NCBI RefSeq assembly: GCF_001267175.1
Contig: NZ_CP012358.1
Span: 2,169,001 to 2,233,000 of the forward strand
Length of the DNA: 64,000 nt
Direction: 5' to 3'
From: Thiopseudomonas alkaliphila
GTDB lineage: Bacteria > Pseudomonadota > Gammaproteobacteria > Pseudomonadales > Pseudomonadaceae
Positions 17,543 through 25,581 of the stretch are shown here, one piece after another. Made by a program: the position numbers and the translations under genes. The notes beneath the pieces were generated by a model. It worked only from the letters and a program-made list of their open reading frames with translations. It did no database searches and had not been told where the DNA came from. Every line of letters starts with the position of its first letter. The stretch's first letter is position 1.

Positions 17543-18745
17543 TTAGGCTTGTGGACGCTCAATAATTAAAGCAATCCCTTGGCCACCACCAATGCACATA
17601 GTGACCATGCCGTAGCGGCCATTAATTCGCTCCAGCTCATACAGCACTTTGACGGTTAAGATAGCGCCAGTGGCGCCTACAGGGTGCCCCATAGCAATCG
17701 CACCGCCATTGGGGTTAGTTTTCTCATTGGCTAATCCAAGGTCTTTAGCTACTGCTAGAGCTTGGGCAGCAAAGGCTTCGTTAGATTCGATCAGGTCTAA
17801 GTCAGCAATGGTTAAGTTGGCTTTAGCCAGCGCTTCTTTAACCGCAGGAATTGGGCCTAATCCCATTACATTCGGCGCTACCCCAGCGAAGGCGTAGCTC
17901 ACCACGCGGCCTAAAACCTTAAGCTGTTGCTCAGCTGCAGTTTTAGCGTTAGTCATAACCACTGCTGCAGCCCCATCGTTCAGTCCTGAAGCATTACCTG
18001 CAGTGACCACGCCACCTTTTTTAAATACTGGCTTCAGGCTGGCCAGCGACTCAAGGGTCGTATCACCACGCACATGCTCATCATGGTCAAGCGCAATGGT
18101 TTTACGGCCTTGTTCTACAGAAACCGGAACAATTTGCTCACTGAAAACCCCCTCGGCTTGGGCTTTGGCTGCACGTTGCTGACTCTGCACTGCGAAGGCG
18201 TCGAGCTGTTCACGGGTTAAACCGTATTGCTCGGCGATATTTTCTGCGGTGACACCCATGTGGCCGCTATCAAAGGGGTCACTAAGGGTACCTAAAGTGA
18301 GGTCTAATACGGGGGCATGGCCCATGCGTAAGCCATCGCGCACTTTAGGGAGTAGGTAGCCGCCTTGGCTCATGCTTTCGGCACCGCCGGCTAATACCAT
18401 GTGGCTGTCGCCGAGTTTAATCAGCTGTGCAGCACTGATAATAGACTGCACCGAAGAGCCGCATAAACGGTTAACGTTAAACGCGGCACTAGAGTCTTTG
18501 AGGCCACAGTTTAAAGCCACATTGCGTGCTAAATAAGCATCAGCTGGACCGGTAGGAATAATGTGACCAAACACGGCGTGATCAATAGTGCTAGGGTCAA
18601 CTTGTGCGCGCTCAATCGCTGCTTTGGCCGCAATAGTACCTAGCTCGGCGGGCGTTAAGCTGCTCAGGCTGCCAGAAAAACGGCCAATTGGGGTGCGCGC
18701 AGCACCGACAAAAACGACATCATCATTAGCAAAGGGTTGGCTCAT
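17543..18745 (-). CDS. Acetyl-CoA C-acyltransferase (thiolase)
   Basis: 400-residue thiolase. The catalytic residues are visible: C95 in NRLCGSSVQS (acyl-enzyme nucleophile), H354 in GHPVGATGA and C384 in CIGGGQGIA. The length fits biosynthetic-type or beta-ketoadipyl-type thiolases, so it may cleave or form acetoacetyl-CoA or a related 3-oxoacyl-CoA. AAGGA lies about eight bases before the ATG. It is divergent from the AraC gene, with a 150-base shared promoter region, and precedes the acyl-CoA synthetase. A phaB gene or a beta-oxidation multienzyme gene is not adjacent. Confidence 0.93.
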   Translation of the reverse strand: MSQPFANDDVVFVGAARTPIGRFSGSLSSLTPAELGTIAAKAAIERAQVDPSTIDHAVFGHIIPTGPADAYLARNVALNCGLKDSSAAFNVNRLCGSSVQSIISAAQLIKLGDSHMVLAGGAESMSQGGYLLPKVRDGLRMGHAPVLDLTLGTLSDPFDSGHMGVTAENIAEQYGLTREQLDAFAVQSQQRAAKAQAEGVFSEQIVPVSVEQGRKTIALDHDEHVRGDTTLESLASLKPVFKKGGVVTAGNASGLNDGAAAVVMTNAKTAAEQQLKVLGRVVSYAFAGVAPNVMGLGPIPAVKEALAKANLTIADLDLIESNEAFAAQALAVAKDLGLANEKTNPNGGAIAMGHPVGATGAILTVKVLYELERINGRYGMVTMCIGGGQGIALIIERPQA

Positions 18746-18831
18746 GCAAAGAATCCTTGAAGTGGGGCTGCCCCACGTAAAGCACGGCAGCTAAGTCAAT
18801 ACTAGGGTTAGTTATACGGCTTAAGCAGGCT

Positions 18832-18855
18832 TGACCGGAATGACCTTTAGGGTCA
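18832..18855. promoter_or_regulatory. TGACC repeat cluster before the AraC gene (possible operator)
   Basis: TGACC occurs at 18832-18836 and 18841-18845, and its complement GGTCA at 18851-18855, spaced about one helical turn apart. The last two form a 5-5-5 inverted repeat. They lie 40-65 bases before the AraC start in the divergent thiolase/AraC promoter region. A second small palindrome (GTGGGG CTG CCCCAC, 18762-18776) sits beside the thiolase start. Confidence 0.45.
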
Positions 18856-18896
18856 GATTATTTGCCTTTAACGGCCATTACTGGTGAGTAAATCTA

Positions 18897-19913
18897 ATGC
18901 AAAAGCGCTACATTACGCCTCATTATTTAGCGGTATGCCTGCAAACCGCACAGCAGAACGGATTAAATCGAGAGTGGATGTTAGCAGAGGCGCGGATCAA
19001 TCTCAGTGCCGAGGCGCAAGAGCTGCCGAGTATTACCGCCCGCGAGCTGCATGATTTATTTTTTGCCTTGTGGCAAGGCACCCAAGATGAATTTATGGGG
19101 CTTGCACCAACCTCCTGTGGCTTGGGGACTTTTGCTTTAATGATGGAGTACGCCAGTCAAGCGCAAACCTTAGGGGCTTGGTTGAAAAAAAGTGCTTACT
19201 TTTATCAGGTAGTGCAGCCACAGTTAAGTACGCATCTGTTATTGCCAAATGTTGAACAAAATACGGTGAGCTTTTGTGTGACTTTGAAGCAAACCGATCA
19301 AGATCCTCAGCATCTCCTACAAGAATTTTTACTCTTACTTTGGCAGCGAGTAGCGTGCTGGCTGGTGGGAAAACATATTCCGGTATTGAGTACCCAGTTT
19401 GCCTATGCTGAACCGCCGCACGCCACTGCTTATCAGCAGATGTATTTAGGCGAGTTTGAGTTTAATAGTCAGCGTTCTGGCTTTAGTTTTCATGAGCAAT
19501 GTTTACTTTGGCCGATTGTGCGTTCGGCATCAGAAATAGAATTATTTATTAGCCAAGTGCCTGAATTGATTTTTCAAAGCCCAACCACTGATACTCGGTT
19601 AGCCACGCAAGTCAGAACGCTGCTGCAAGATTATCCTTTAACCGCGCTACCTGAGTTGCCGGAGCTGGCGCAGCAATTGTGTTTGTCACCGCGCACCTTA
19701 AGGCGGCGGTTAGCCCAAGAGGGCATTACGCTGCGTGAACTGAAGCAGCAGTTACGTCAAAGTATGGCGTTGCACTTGCTCAGTGAGGAGCATTTAAGCA
19801 TGGCAGATATCGCCGAGCGCTTAGGCTTTTCTGAACAAGCAGCTTTTTGTCGTGCCTTTAAGCGCTGGACCGGGGTAGCGCCTAGTCAGTGGCAGAGCAG
19901 TTATCCGGATTAA
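18897..19913 (+). CDS. AraC-family transcriptional regulator
   Basis: 338 residues. The N-terminal two thirds match the ligand-binding domain of the OruR/ArgR-like AraC subfamily (ITPHYLAVCLQTAQQNGLN and a C-G-L-G-TFALMMEYA segment near 80). The last 100 residues hold two helix-turn-helix motifs (AQQLCLSPRTLRRRLAQEGIT and MADIAERLGFSEQAAFCRAF). It is divergent from the thiolase gene and overlaps the dehydrogenase-like gene by four bases tail to tail. Relatives in such positions activate acyl-CoA catabolic genes; here the likely targets are the thiolase and synthetase (inference). Confidence 0.88.
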   Translation: MQKRYITPHYLAVCLQTAQQNGLNREWMLAEARINLSAEAQELPSITARELHDLFFALWQGTQDEFMGLAPTSCGLGTFALMMEYASQAQTLGAWLKKSAYFYQVVQPQLSTHLLLPNVEQNTVSFCVTLKQTDQDPQHLLQEFLLLLWQRVACWLVGKHIPVLSTQFAYAEPPHATAYQQMYLGEFEFNSQRSGFSFHEQCLLWPIVRSASEIELFISQVPELIFQSPTTDTRLATQVRTLLQDYPLTALPELPELAQQLCLSPRTLRRRLAQEGITLRELKQQLRQSMALHLLSEEHLSMADIAERLGFSEQAAFCRAFKRWTGVAPSQWQSSYPD

Positions 19914-20821
19914 TGGATTTTCAGTTTACTAAGCGCTTGCTCTAGGCGCACTGCTCGCGCCTTGCGGCCTAAACTCATCACTACTTTATCGCGTTTCCAT
20001 TCAGCCAGTAACGGGCTTTGGTGCTTTAGCATAGCAGCGCTTAGCTCAAACTCTAAATCATCAAACTGCATAAAGGCTGACTCCAGCACAACATGCGCCA
20101 TATGATCTTGGACGCCGAGGGCGAGTCCCTCTTTTAACGAAGCAATAATCCCTAGAAAACTAATGATTAGCGTATCGGGCCAATGTTCTATGATCGCTGC
20201 TTGGTAAAGCCAAGCTACGGTGGCCGCGAGCACATGGGCATCTTCTAGGGTACGAAAAACTTTACTGTAATCAGTCCAGCCGTCTCCGGGCAGCACTTGG
20301 CCTTGGGCTTGTGCAAACTTGACTTGGCCATGGGGTAAATCGGGCATAAAGGCGAGTGGCGGATTGGGTATAAACTCAAGGGCCGTAGGGGTTTGTTCAG
20401 CACATTGGATAAGTACAGCTTTAATTAGCGGACGCTCACTGGCGGCTGGTGTGCTGTTAGGTTGCTGAGCAATAACCAGTAACCATTGCGCCCACTCACC
20501 GGCAGTGACAAAGCGTTTATGGCCGCTTAAACCTTGGGGTTGCCACTGGGTTTGTAGTTGGCTGGGGCTATTGCCATTGGTTTCTGACAAGCAAAAAGCG
20601 CCTAACCCTAAAGGAGCCTTCGGAATCAACGCCCGTAGCGCAGCTTGATAACCGGCTAAAAAAGCATGGCTAAAGCTTGGACTAGTACGCCCTCCAATAA
20701 TGGCTAAAGAAAATGGATCGGTGCTGGTTGTTGCTTGCTGTAACTCGCGATACCACGTGGGTAAATCAGCACTGGAGGAGGTATGAGCAATAGGAGATGA
20801 TAAGAGCTGTGACCAAGCCAT
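19910..20821 (-). CDS. Shortened acyl-CoA-dehydrogenase-like protein
   Basis: 303 residues, compared with about 380 for ordinary acyl-CoA dehydrogenases. The middle part keeps the flavin-domain pattern (GAFCLSETNGNSPSQL and LSGHKRFVTAGEWAQWLLV), and the C-terminal half is helical. The N-terminal helical domain is cut down to about 60 residues, and the region that normally supplies the catalytic glutamate is missing or unrecognisable. It may be an inactive or structural relative rather than a working dehydrogenase. It is convergent with the AraC gene (four-base overlap), which ties it to the acyl-CoA cluster by position only. Confidence 0.6.
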   Translation of the reverse strand: MAWSQLLSSPIAHTSSSADLPTWYRELQQATTSTDPFSLAIIGGRTSPSFSHAFLAGYQAALRALIPKAPLGLGAFCLSETNGNSPSQLQTQWQPQGLSGHKRFVTAGEWAQWLLVIAQQPNSTPAASERPLIKAVLIQCAEQTPTALEFIPNPPLAFMPDLPHGQVKFAQAQGQVLPGDGWTDYSKVFRTLEDAHVLAATVAWLYQAAIIEHWPDTLIISFLGIIASLKEGLALGVQDHMAHVVLESAFMQFDDLEFELSAAMLKHQSPLLAEWKRDKVVMSLGRKARAVRLEQALSKLKIH

Positions 20822-21149
20822 AGATGATCCTTGGAAATTACACTTAAAAATAAAGGGTTAAGTAAAGGCTAAGTTCGTCAATTAGCATTAAATGTTAGGC
20901 AGTTCACTATAAAGCTTTTGCCTGTTTATTGATGCTTATCAGCTGGAGTAGAGATAACGGCAGGGGCTGAGTGAACTGGCTAGAAAAGGCTGAATAGGCG
21001 CTGAAATGGGCAGCTAATGATTAGTTTTTGCGCTAATCCAACAGAAAATATCGGCTATTGTAGCAACAGCACAATGCTTAGCCTGAGATTGAACAGGGTG
21101 AGCATCAGAGCATGGTTTATCATGACTAATTTTTAGAGTGATTTAAGCC
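20822..21149. other. 328-base intergenic region with no gene seen
   Basis: Divergent region between the dehydrogenase-like gene and the DTW gene. I found no open frame with family resemblance, no tRNA-like fold and no strong inverted repeat. It presumably holds the two promoters, but no clear -35/-10 pair can be pointed out. Confidence 0.5.
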
Positions 21150-21899
21150 ATGCCCCATGCAGTTGCCCAGCTTCGCGCGCAGCGTTTAGCACAAAGCCAA
21201 CGCCCCTTTAAAGCGCGGGGCATTAAGTTAGTGCGTTGTGAACGCTGTCGAGTTGCCAGACAGTTTTGTATCTGTGCTTGGCAACCTCAAGCTAGCAGTG
21301 AAGTAGGGGTGTGCTTGTTGATGCATGATATTGAGCCACTTAAGCCGAGTAATACGGGCTGGCTTATTGCCGATGTGGTGCAGCATACTTTTGCCTTTAC
21401 TTGGTCGCGTACTCAAGTTGAGCCCAAGTTATTGGCGTTACTGGCAGATCCAAAGTGGCAACCGTTGGTGGTATTTCCTGAGGAGTATGCAGCACCTGAA
21501 CAGCAGGTGGTGCATCAACTAAGGCCCTTAGCTGCGGGCAAAAAACCGCTTTTTATTATTTTGGATGCGACCTGGATGCAGGCGCGTAAAATGTTTAGAA
21601 AATCGGCTTACTTAGCCGGCTTGCCAGTGCTTAGCTTACAGCCTGAGCAGTTATCGAACTATTTACTGCGGCGCTCAACCCGTGACGATCATTTATGTAC
21701 TGCCGAAGTTGCCGTGTTGTGTTTGGAGTTGGCGCAAGAACTAACTGCTGCAGAACAGTTGCATCGTTGGCTAGAGCGTTTTACCGAGCATTACTTAGCA
21801 GCTAAAACACCGCCCCCAGCGGCGCAGTTAGGGCATTATCAGGCGGGCAGTAAAATCTTAGCTAAAGAAAGCGTAAAGCGTGATAAATGTTCGGTGTAG
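21150..21899 (+). CDS. tapT: tRNA-uridine aminocarboxypropyltransferase (DTW domain)
   Basis: 249-residue DTW-domain protein. The family signatures are present: a cysteine cluster C30-x2-C33-x6-C40-x-C42, LDATWMQARKM for the DTW motif, and STRDDHLCTAE. In E. coli TapT (YfiP) transfers the aminocarboxypropyl group of SAM to U47 of tRNA to give acp3U. It precedes erdR and dgkA, as I recall for Pseudomonas. The start ATG has only a weak upstream site; the cysteine cluster lies well inside, so the start may be slightly later. Confidence 0.85.
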   Translation: MPHAVAQLRAQRLAQSQRPFKARGIKLVRCERCRVARQFCICAWQPQASSEVGVCLLMHDIEPLKPSNTGWLIADVVQHTFAFTWSRTQVEPKLLALLADPKWQPLVVFPEEYAAPEQQVVHQLRPLAAGKKPLFIILDATWMQARKMFRKSAYLAGLPVLSLQPEQLSNYLLRRSTRDDHLCTAEVAVLCLELAQELTAAEQLHRWLERFTEHYLAAKTPPPAAQLGHYQAGSKILAKESVKRDKCSV

Positions 21900-22045
21900 A
21901 CTGTTGAGCAAGTTGTTATACTTAGGTACAAGTACTAGGTATGGTTAGCGTAGATTGCCGTTAGGTAATACTGGAAATGGAAGCTTAGTTTTCCGGCTAA
22001 TCGGTGCATAATGCGCTCCACTCATGACAGATTAGGATAATTTAA

Positions 22046-22696
22046 ATGGCTGCTTTTGACATACTCATTGCTGATGATCACCCCTTATTTCGTAGCGCCT
22101 TGCAACAAGCGTTAACCATTGGTTTAGGTGGTGATGTGCGTTTAGTTGAGGCGGCGAGCATCGCAGAACTTGAAGCCCGTTTAGCTGAAAAATCTGACTG
22201 GGATTTAGTGCTGCTTGATTTAAATATGCCAGGTGCCCATGGCTTTTCTGGTTTAGTGTTACTGCGTGGACAGTATCCGCAATTACCAGTGGTGATGGTT
22301 TCGGCGCAAGAAGAAGCGGCGATTATGGCCCGTGCCCGCGAGTTTGGTGCCAGTGGCTTTATTCCTAAATCCAGCCCGTTAGAAGAAATTCAACAGGCGG
22401 TTAAAACGGTTTTAGACGGTGATGTGTGGTGGCCGGCACAAACCGCAGCTAACCCGATGTTAACCGCAGAACAAAAAGCAGCGAGCGAAGGCTTAGCCAG
22501 CTTGACGCCGCAACAGTTTCGGGTGCTAACCATGGTGTGTGATGGTTTACTGAATAAGCAAATTGCTTACGAGTTGAATGTTTCAGAAGCCACCGTTAAA
22601 GCTCATGTCACCGCTATTTTCCGCAAACTCAATGTGCGCACCCGCACTCAAGCTGCTCTTCTGCTGCAGCAGATGGAGTCTATTCCAAACGCTTAA
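22046..22696 (+). CDS. erdR: NarL/LuxR-family response regulator ErdR
   Basis: 216 residues. The receiver domain has the phospho-acceptor D58 (LLDLNMPG), the acidic pair D10-D11, S86 and K108 (GFIPKSS). It is followed by a LuxR-type helix-turn-helix (LTPQQFRVLTMVCDGLLNKQIAYELNVSEATVKAH). The neighbours, a DTW gene and dgkA, match the erdR locus of Pseudomonas, where the regulator controls acetate and ethanol use, including acetyl-CoA synthetase. No histidine kinase is adjacent, as in known erdR loci where the sensor is encoded elsewhere. Confidence 0.85.
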   Translation: MAAFDILIADDHPLFRSALQQALTIGLGGDVRLVEAASIAELEARLAEKSDWDLVLLDLNMPGAHGFSGLVLLRGQYPQLPVVMVSAQEEAAIMARAREFGASGFIPKSSPLEEIQQAVKTVLDGDVWWPAQTAANPMLTAEQKAASEGLASLTPQQFRVLTMVCDGLLNKQIAYELNVSEATVKAHVTAIFRKLNVRTRTQAALLLQQMESIPNA

Positions 22697-22725
22697 GTGA
22701 CTTCGCGATTAATAATTGAATAGTT

Positions 22726-22765
22726 AAAGCCTCTTTGGGTGTGGTACTCGAAGAGGCTTTTTTTT
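22726..22765 (+). terminator. Intrinsic terminator after erdR
   Basis: AAGCCTCTT (22727-22735) and AAGAGGCTT (22751-22759) form a nine-pair stem, followed by eight T residues (22758-22765). It overlaps any upstream extension of the dgkA frame, which supports the dgkA start at 22792. Confidence 0.9.
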
Positions 22766-22791
22766 ACGGTAATTTTCACTGTGGAGCGATC

Positions 22792-23169
22792 ATGGAGCAC
22801 AACACATCACCCTTTAAAGGAAAAACAGGGATTAAGCGTATTTCGAACGCAGCCGGCTACTCATTAGCAGGGTTAACGGCGGCTTATCGAGGAGAAGCTG
22901 CATTTCGTCAATTAGTCTGGGCCAATCTTGTACTCATTCCATTGAGTTTTTGCTTTGATCTGGAGCCAGTTGAGCATGCCTTGTTGGTTGCCGTGTGCCT
23001 GTTGTCCTTGATTGTAGAATTATTTAATTCGGCGATTGAGGCTGTGGTGGATCGTATTTCGTTAGAGCGGCATCCGTTGTCAAAAAATGCCAAAGATATG
23101 GGTAGCGCCGCGCAAATGATTGCCATGTTAATGATTGCCGTGGTGTGGGGAATTATCTTAATTGGCTGA
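22792..23169 (+). CDS. dgkA: Diacylglycerol kinase
   Basis: 125-residue inner-membrane enzyme that phosphorylates diacylglycerol to phosphatidic acid, recycling lipid from membrane-derived oligosaccharide synthesis. It has three membrane helices and the signature ELFNSAIEAVVDRIS, the family's catalytic motif, plus KDMGSAAQ. I chose ATG 22792, with GGAG seven bases upstream; the frame extends further back but into the erdR terminator. The length matches E. coli DgkA (about 122). Confidence 0.95.
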   Translation: MEHNTSPFKGKTGIKRISNAAGYSLAGLTAAYRGEAAFRQLVWANLVLIPLSFCFDLEPVEHALLVAVCLLSLIVELFNSAIEAVVDRISLERHPLSKNAKDMGSAAQMIAMLMIAVVWGIILIG

Positions 23170-23249
23170 GGATGTTAGTAGCGCCGCGTGCGTTAGCTAT
23201 AGTCATATAAGCAAAGCTCATAACCAAGATGAATGTAGTTCATGGAAAG

Positions 23250-23259
23250 GGTTATAACC
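23250..23259. promoter_or_regulatory. Palindrome upstream of metY
   Basis: GGTTATAACC is a perfect ten-base palindrome nested inside a CATGG/CCATG pair (23241-23262), about 80 bases before metY. It may be an operator; no regulator is known from this context. The other bases between dgkA and metY show no gene. Confidence 0.3.
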
Positions 23260-23336
23260 ATGGGTGCTATGTCTTGACCCCACGTCTTTGGCTGGGCATG
23301 CTGGAAACATATTTAAACTAAGGAAAAGTCACAATC

Positions 23337-24611
23337 ATGAAACCTGAAACAATCGCAATTCACGCTGGTTATAGTTCTGATCCAACGACCCGTTCAGCGG
23401 CTGTGCCGATTTACCAAACTACCTCTTACACCTTTGATGATACGCAGCATGGCGCTGACTTATTTGACCTTAAGGTGCCAGGTAATATTTACACTCGCAT
23501 CATGAACCCGACCAATGATGTACTAGAGCAGCGGGTAGCCGCTTTAGAGGGTGGGGTTGCAGCCTTGACTTTTGCTTCGGGGATGGCAGCAATTACAGCA
23601 GCGATTCAGACCTTAGCGGAAGCGGGCGACAATATTGTATCGGTGGGTAAGTTATATGGCGGTACCTATAACTTGTTTGCTCATACTTTACCGCGCCAAG
23701 GACTAGAAGTTCGTTTTGGACCCCATGATGATATTGCTGCGCTAGAGCAGTTAATTGATGAAAAAACTAAAGCAGTTTTTTGTGAGTCTATCGGTAACCC
23801 GGCTGGCAACATTGTGGACTTAAAAGCCTTAGCCGATGCAGCACATCGCCATGGCGTGCCATTGATTGTGGATAACACCGTAGCGACTCCTGCGTTGTGC
23901 CGTCCTTTTGAACATGGCGCAGATATCGTGGTGCACTCACTGACTAAATATATGGGTGGTCATGGTACAACGGTAGCAGGAGCAGTGGTTGATTCTGGGA
24001 AATTCCCTTGGTCTGAGCATAAAGAGCGCTTCCCGCTATTAAATACGCCAGATGTGTCTTATCACGGCGTGGTCTATACCGAAGCTTTTGGTCCTGCAGC
24101 CTTCATTGGTCGTTGCCGTGTAGTGCCATTACGCAACATGGGCGCGGCGTTATCGCCTTTTAATGCCTTTATGATTTTGCAGGGTTTAGAAACCCTCGCA
24201 CTGCGCATGGAGCGCCATTGCGATAACGCACAACACGTTGCTGAGTTTTTAGCTGCACACCCGCAAGTGGCTTGGGTGCAATACGCGGGTTTACCAAGCC
24301 ATCCTGAGCATGACTTGGCTAAAACCTATATGGGCGGTAAACCGGCAGCAATTCTGTGCTTTGGTATTAAAGGTGGGCAAGCCGCTGGCGCTAAATTCAT
24401 TGATGCCTTAAAAATGATTTATCGCCTAGTCAATATCGGTGATGCTAAAACGTTGGCCTGCCATCCTGCAACCACTACGCACCGTCAGTTAAATGAAGAG
24501 GAAATGCAAAAAGCTGGGGTAAGTGCGGATTTGATTCGTCTTTCAATTGGCATTGAACACATTGATGACATTCTGGCTGATTTAAGCCAAGCGTTAGAGG
24601 CAGCTAAGTAA
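23337..24611 (+). CDS. metY: O-acetylhomoserine sulfhydrylase
   Basis: 424-residue PLP enzyme of the Cys/Met-metabolism family that makes homocysteine directly from O-acyl-homoserine and sulfide. The cofactor lysine is K204 in VVHSLTKYMGGHGTT, and D179 in PLIVDNTVATP contacts the pyridine ring. The length (about 424 rather than 390-400) and the long insertion after the PLP lysine are typical of MetY rather than cystathionine synthase or MetZ. It has its own promoter region upstream and a strong terminator downstream. Confidence 0.92.
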   Translation: MKPETIAIHAGYSSDPTTRSAAVPIYQTTSYTFDDTQHGADLFDLKVPGNIYTRIMNPTNDVLEQRVAALEGGVAALTFASGMAAITAAIQTLAEAGDNIVSVGKLYGGTYNLFAHTLPRQGLEVRFGPHDDIAALEQLIDEKTKAVFCESIGNPAGNIVDLKALADAAHRHGVPLIVDNTVATPALCRPFEHGADIVVHSLTKYMGGHGTTVAGAVVDSGKFPWSEHKERFPLLNTPDVSYHGVVYTEAFGPAAFIGRCRVVPLRNMGAALSPFNAFMILQGLETLALRMERHCDNAQHVAEFLAAHPQVAWVQYAGLPSHPEHDLAKTYMGGKPAAILCFGIKGGQAAGAKFIDALKMIYRLVNIGDAKTLACHPATTTHRQLNEEEMQKAGVSADLIRLSIGIEHIDDILADLSQALEAAK

Positions 24612-24636
24612 AGTTTGGCCTAGAATCTAGTGCAAT

Positions 24637-24664
24637 AAAAAGCGCGCTCTAGGGCGCGCTTTTT
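24637..24664 (+). terminator. Intrinsic terminator after metY
   Basis: AAAAAGCGCGC (24637-24647) pairs perfectly with GCGCGCTTTTT (24654-24664), with a six-base loop. The A-rich and T-rich flanks suggest it could work on both strands. Confidence 0.92.
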
Positions 24665-24722
24665 ATTGGGCTTAATAATTGAAGCAGCCGTAGTACACTG
24701 GGCGCAGTAAATGGAGACCTAC

Positions 24723-25553
24723 ATGCTTAAACAGATAATGATTGCCCACGACTTATCCCCTGCGGCTGAGGTTGCCTTAGCCCGTGCAGCTCAGCTAGCC
24801 CAGCAGCATCAGGCACGTTTAATCGTTACCCACTGCCTAAGTGCGCCAAGCAACAGTGCCGCTAGCCATGATCTAGCTGCAATTAAGCAGCAGATTACTC
24901 AGCGCTTACAAGCACAGTTAACTCAGCTGGCGAGCCATCCAGCTACCGTTGAATGGGTCGTTAAAGCCGGTCAGCCGAGCATTAAGTTAGCTGAGTTGGT
25001 GCGAGCCTATAGTGTGGATTTATTAGTGGTCGGGCAGCATCACCAAGCATCTCCAGAAGGATTTTCGGGCACGACCTTGGAGCACTTGTTGCAGAAAATA
25101 AAAGTTCCTGTGTTATTAGCTGTGGAGCCAGTAAGTGATAATTATCAGCGTAGTTTGATTGCGATGGATTTTTCGCAAACCGCTAGTCGAGCACTGCAGC
25201 AATTGATCAAGTTGATTTCTGCTGATACGCAGGTGACGGCCTTGCATATTTGTGAAATGGCCGAGCAGCAGCTTACAGCCGAGGCGCGCAGTGAGTTGGA
25301 GTGGCAACAGCAATTATTTGCTCAGGTGATTAAAGATGAATGCGTTGGGTTAGCTTTAGCTCCCACGCGCATTGAGCAGCGAGTGGTTCAGGGCGAGTTG
25401 TTTAATTGTTTAGAGCAGGCGTTGCAGCAGATTAAACCACAGCTATTAGCCCTTGGCCGACACGGACGAGGGGAGATGGCTGATGCCTTATTAGGCAGTT
25501 TGACGCATTCATTATTGGCTGCTCCACCCTGTGATCTATTGGTCGTAAGCTAA
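24723..25553 (+). CDS. Tandem universal stress protein
   Basis: 276 residues with two UspA domains in a row, about 1-140 and 141-276. The second keeps the ATP-binding pattern G-x2-G-x9-G-S (GRHGRGEMADALLGSLTHS); the first has a degenerate version (GQHHQASPEGFSGTTLEHLL), so only the second may bind nucleotide. I chose ATG 24723 because GGAG sits six bases upstream; the frame also opens at an ATG four codons earlier. It lies 28 bases before rtcB and may share its transcript. The exact role is unknown; tandem Usps are stress-survival proteins. Confidence 0.85.
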   Translation: MLKQIMIAHDLSPAAEVALARAAQLAQQHQARLIVTHCLSAPSNSAASHDLAAIKQQITQRLQAQLTQLASHPATVEWVVKAGQPSIKLAELVRAYSVDLLVVGQHHQASPEGFSGTTLEHLLQKIKVPVLLAVEPVSDNYQRSLIAMDFSQTASRALQQLIKLISADTQVTALHICEMAEQQLTAEARSELEWQQQLFAQVIKDECVGLALAPTRIEQRVVQGELFNCLEQALQQIKPQLLALGRHGRGEMADALLGSLTHSLLAAPPCDLLVVS

Positions 25554-25581
25554 GCTTAAGACCAGCTGTTGAAGGAAAAAT

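Noticed and set aside
22735..22791. Longer dgkA product starting at 22735
   Set aside because: This part lies over the erdR terminator and lacks family similarity; ATG 22792 has a good ribosome-binding site.
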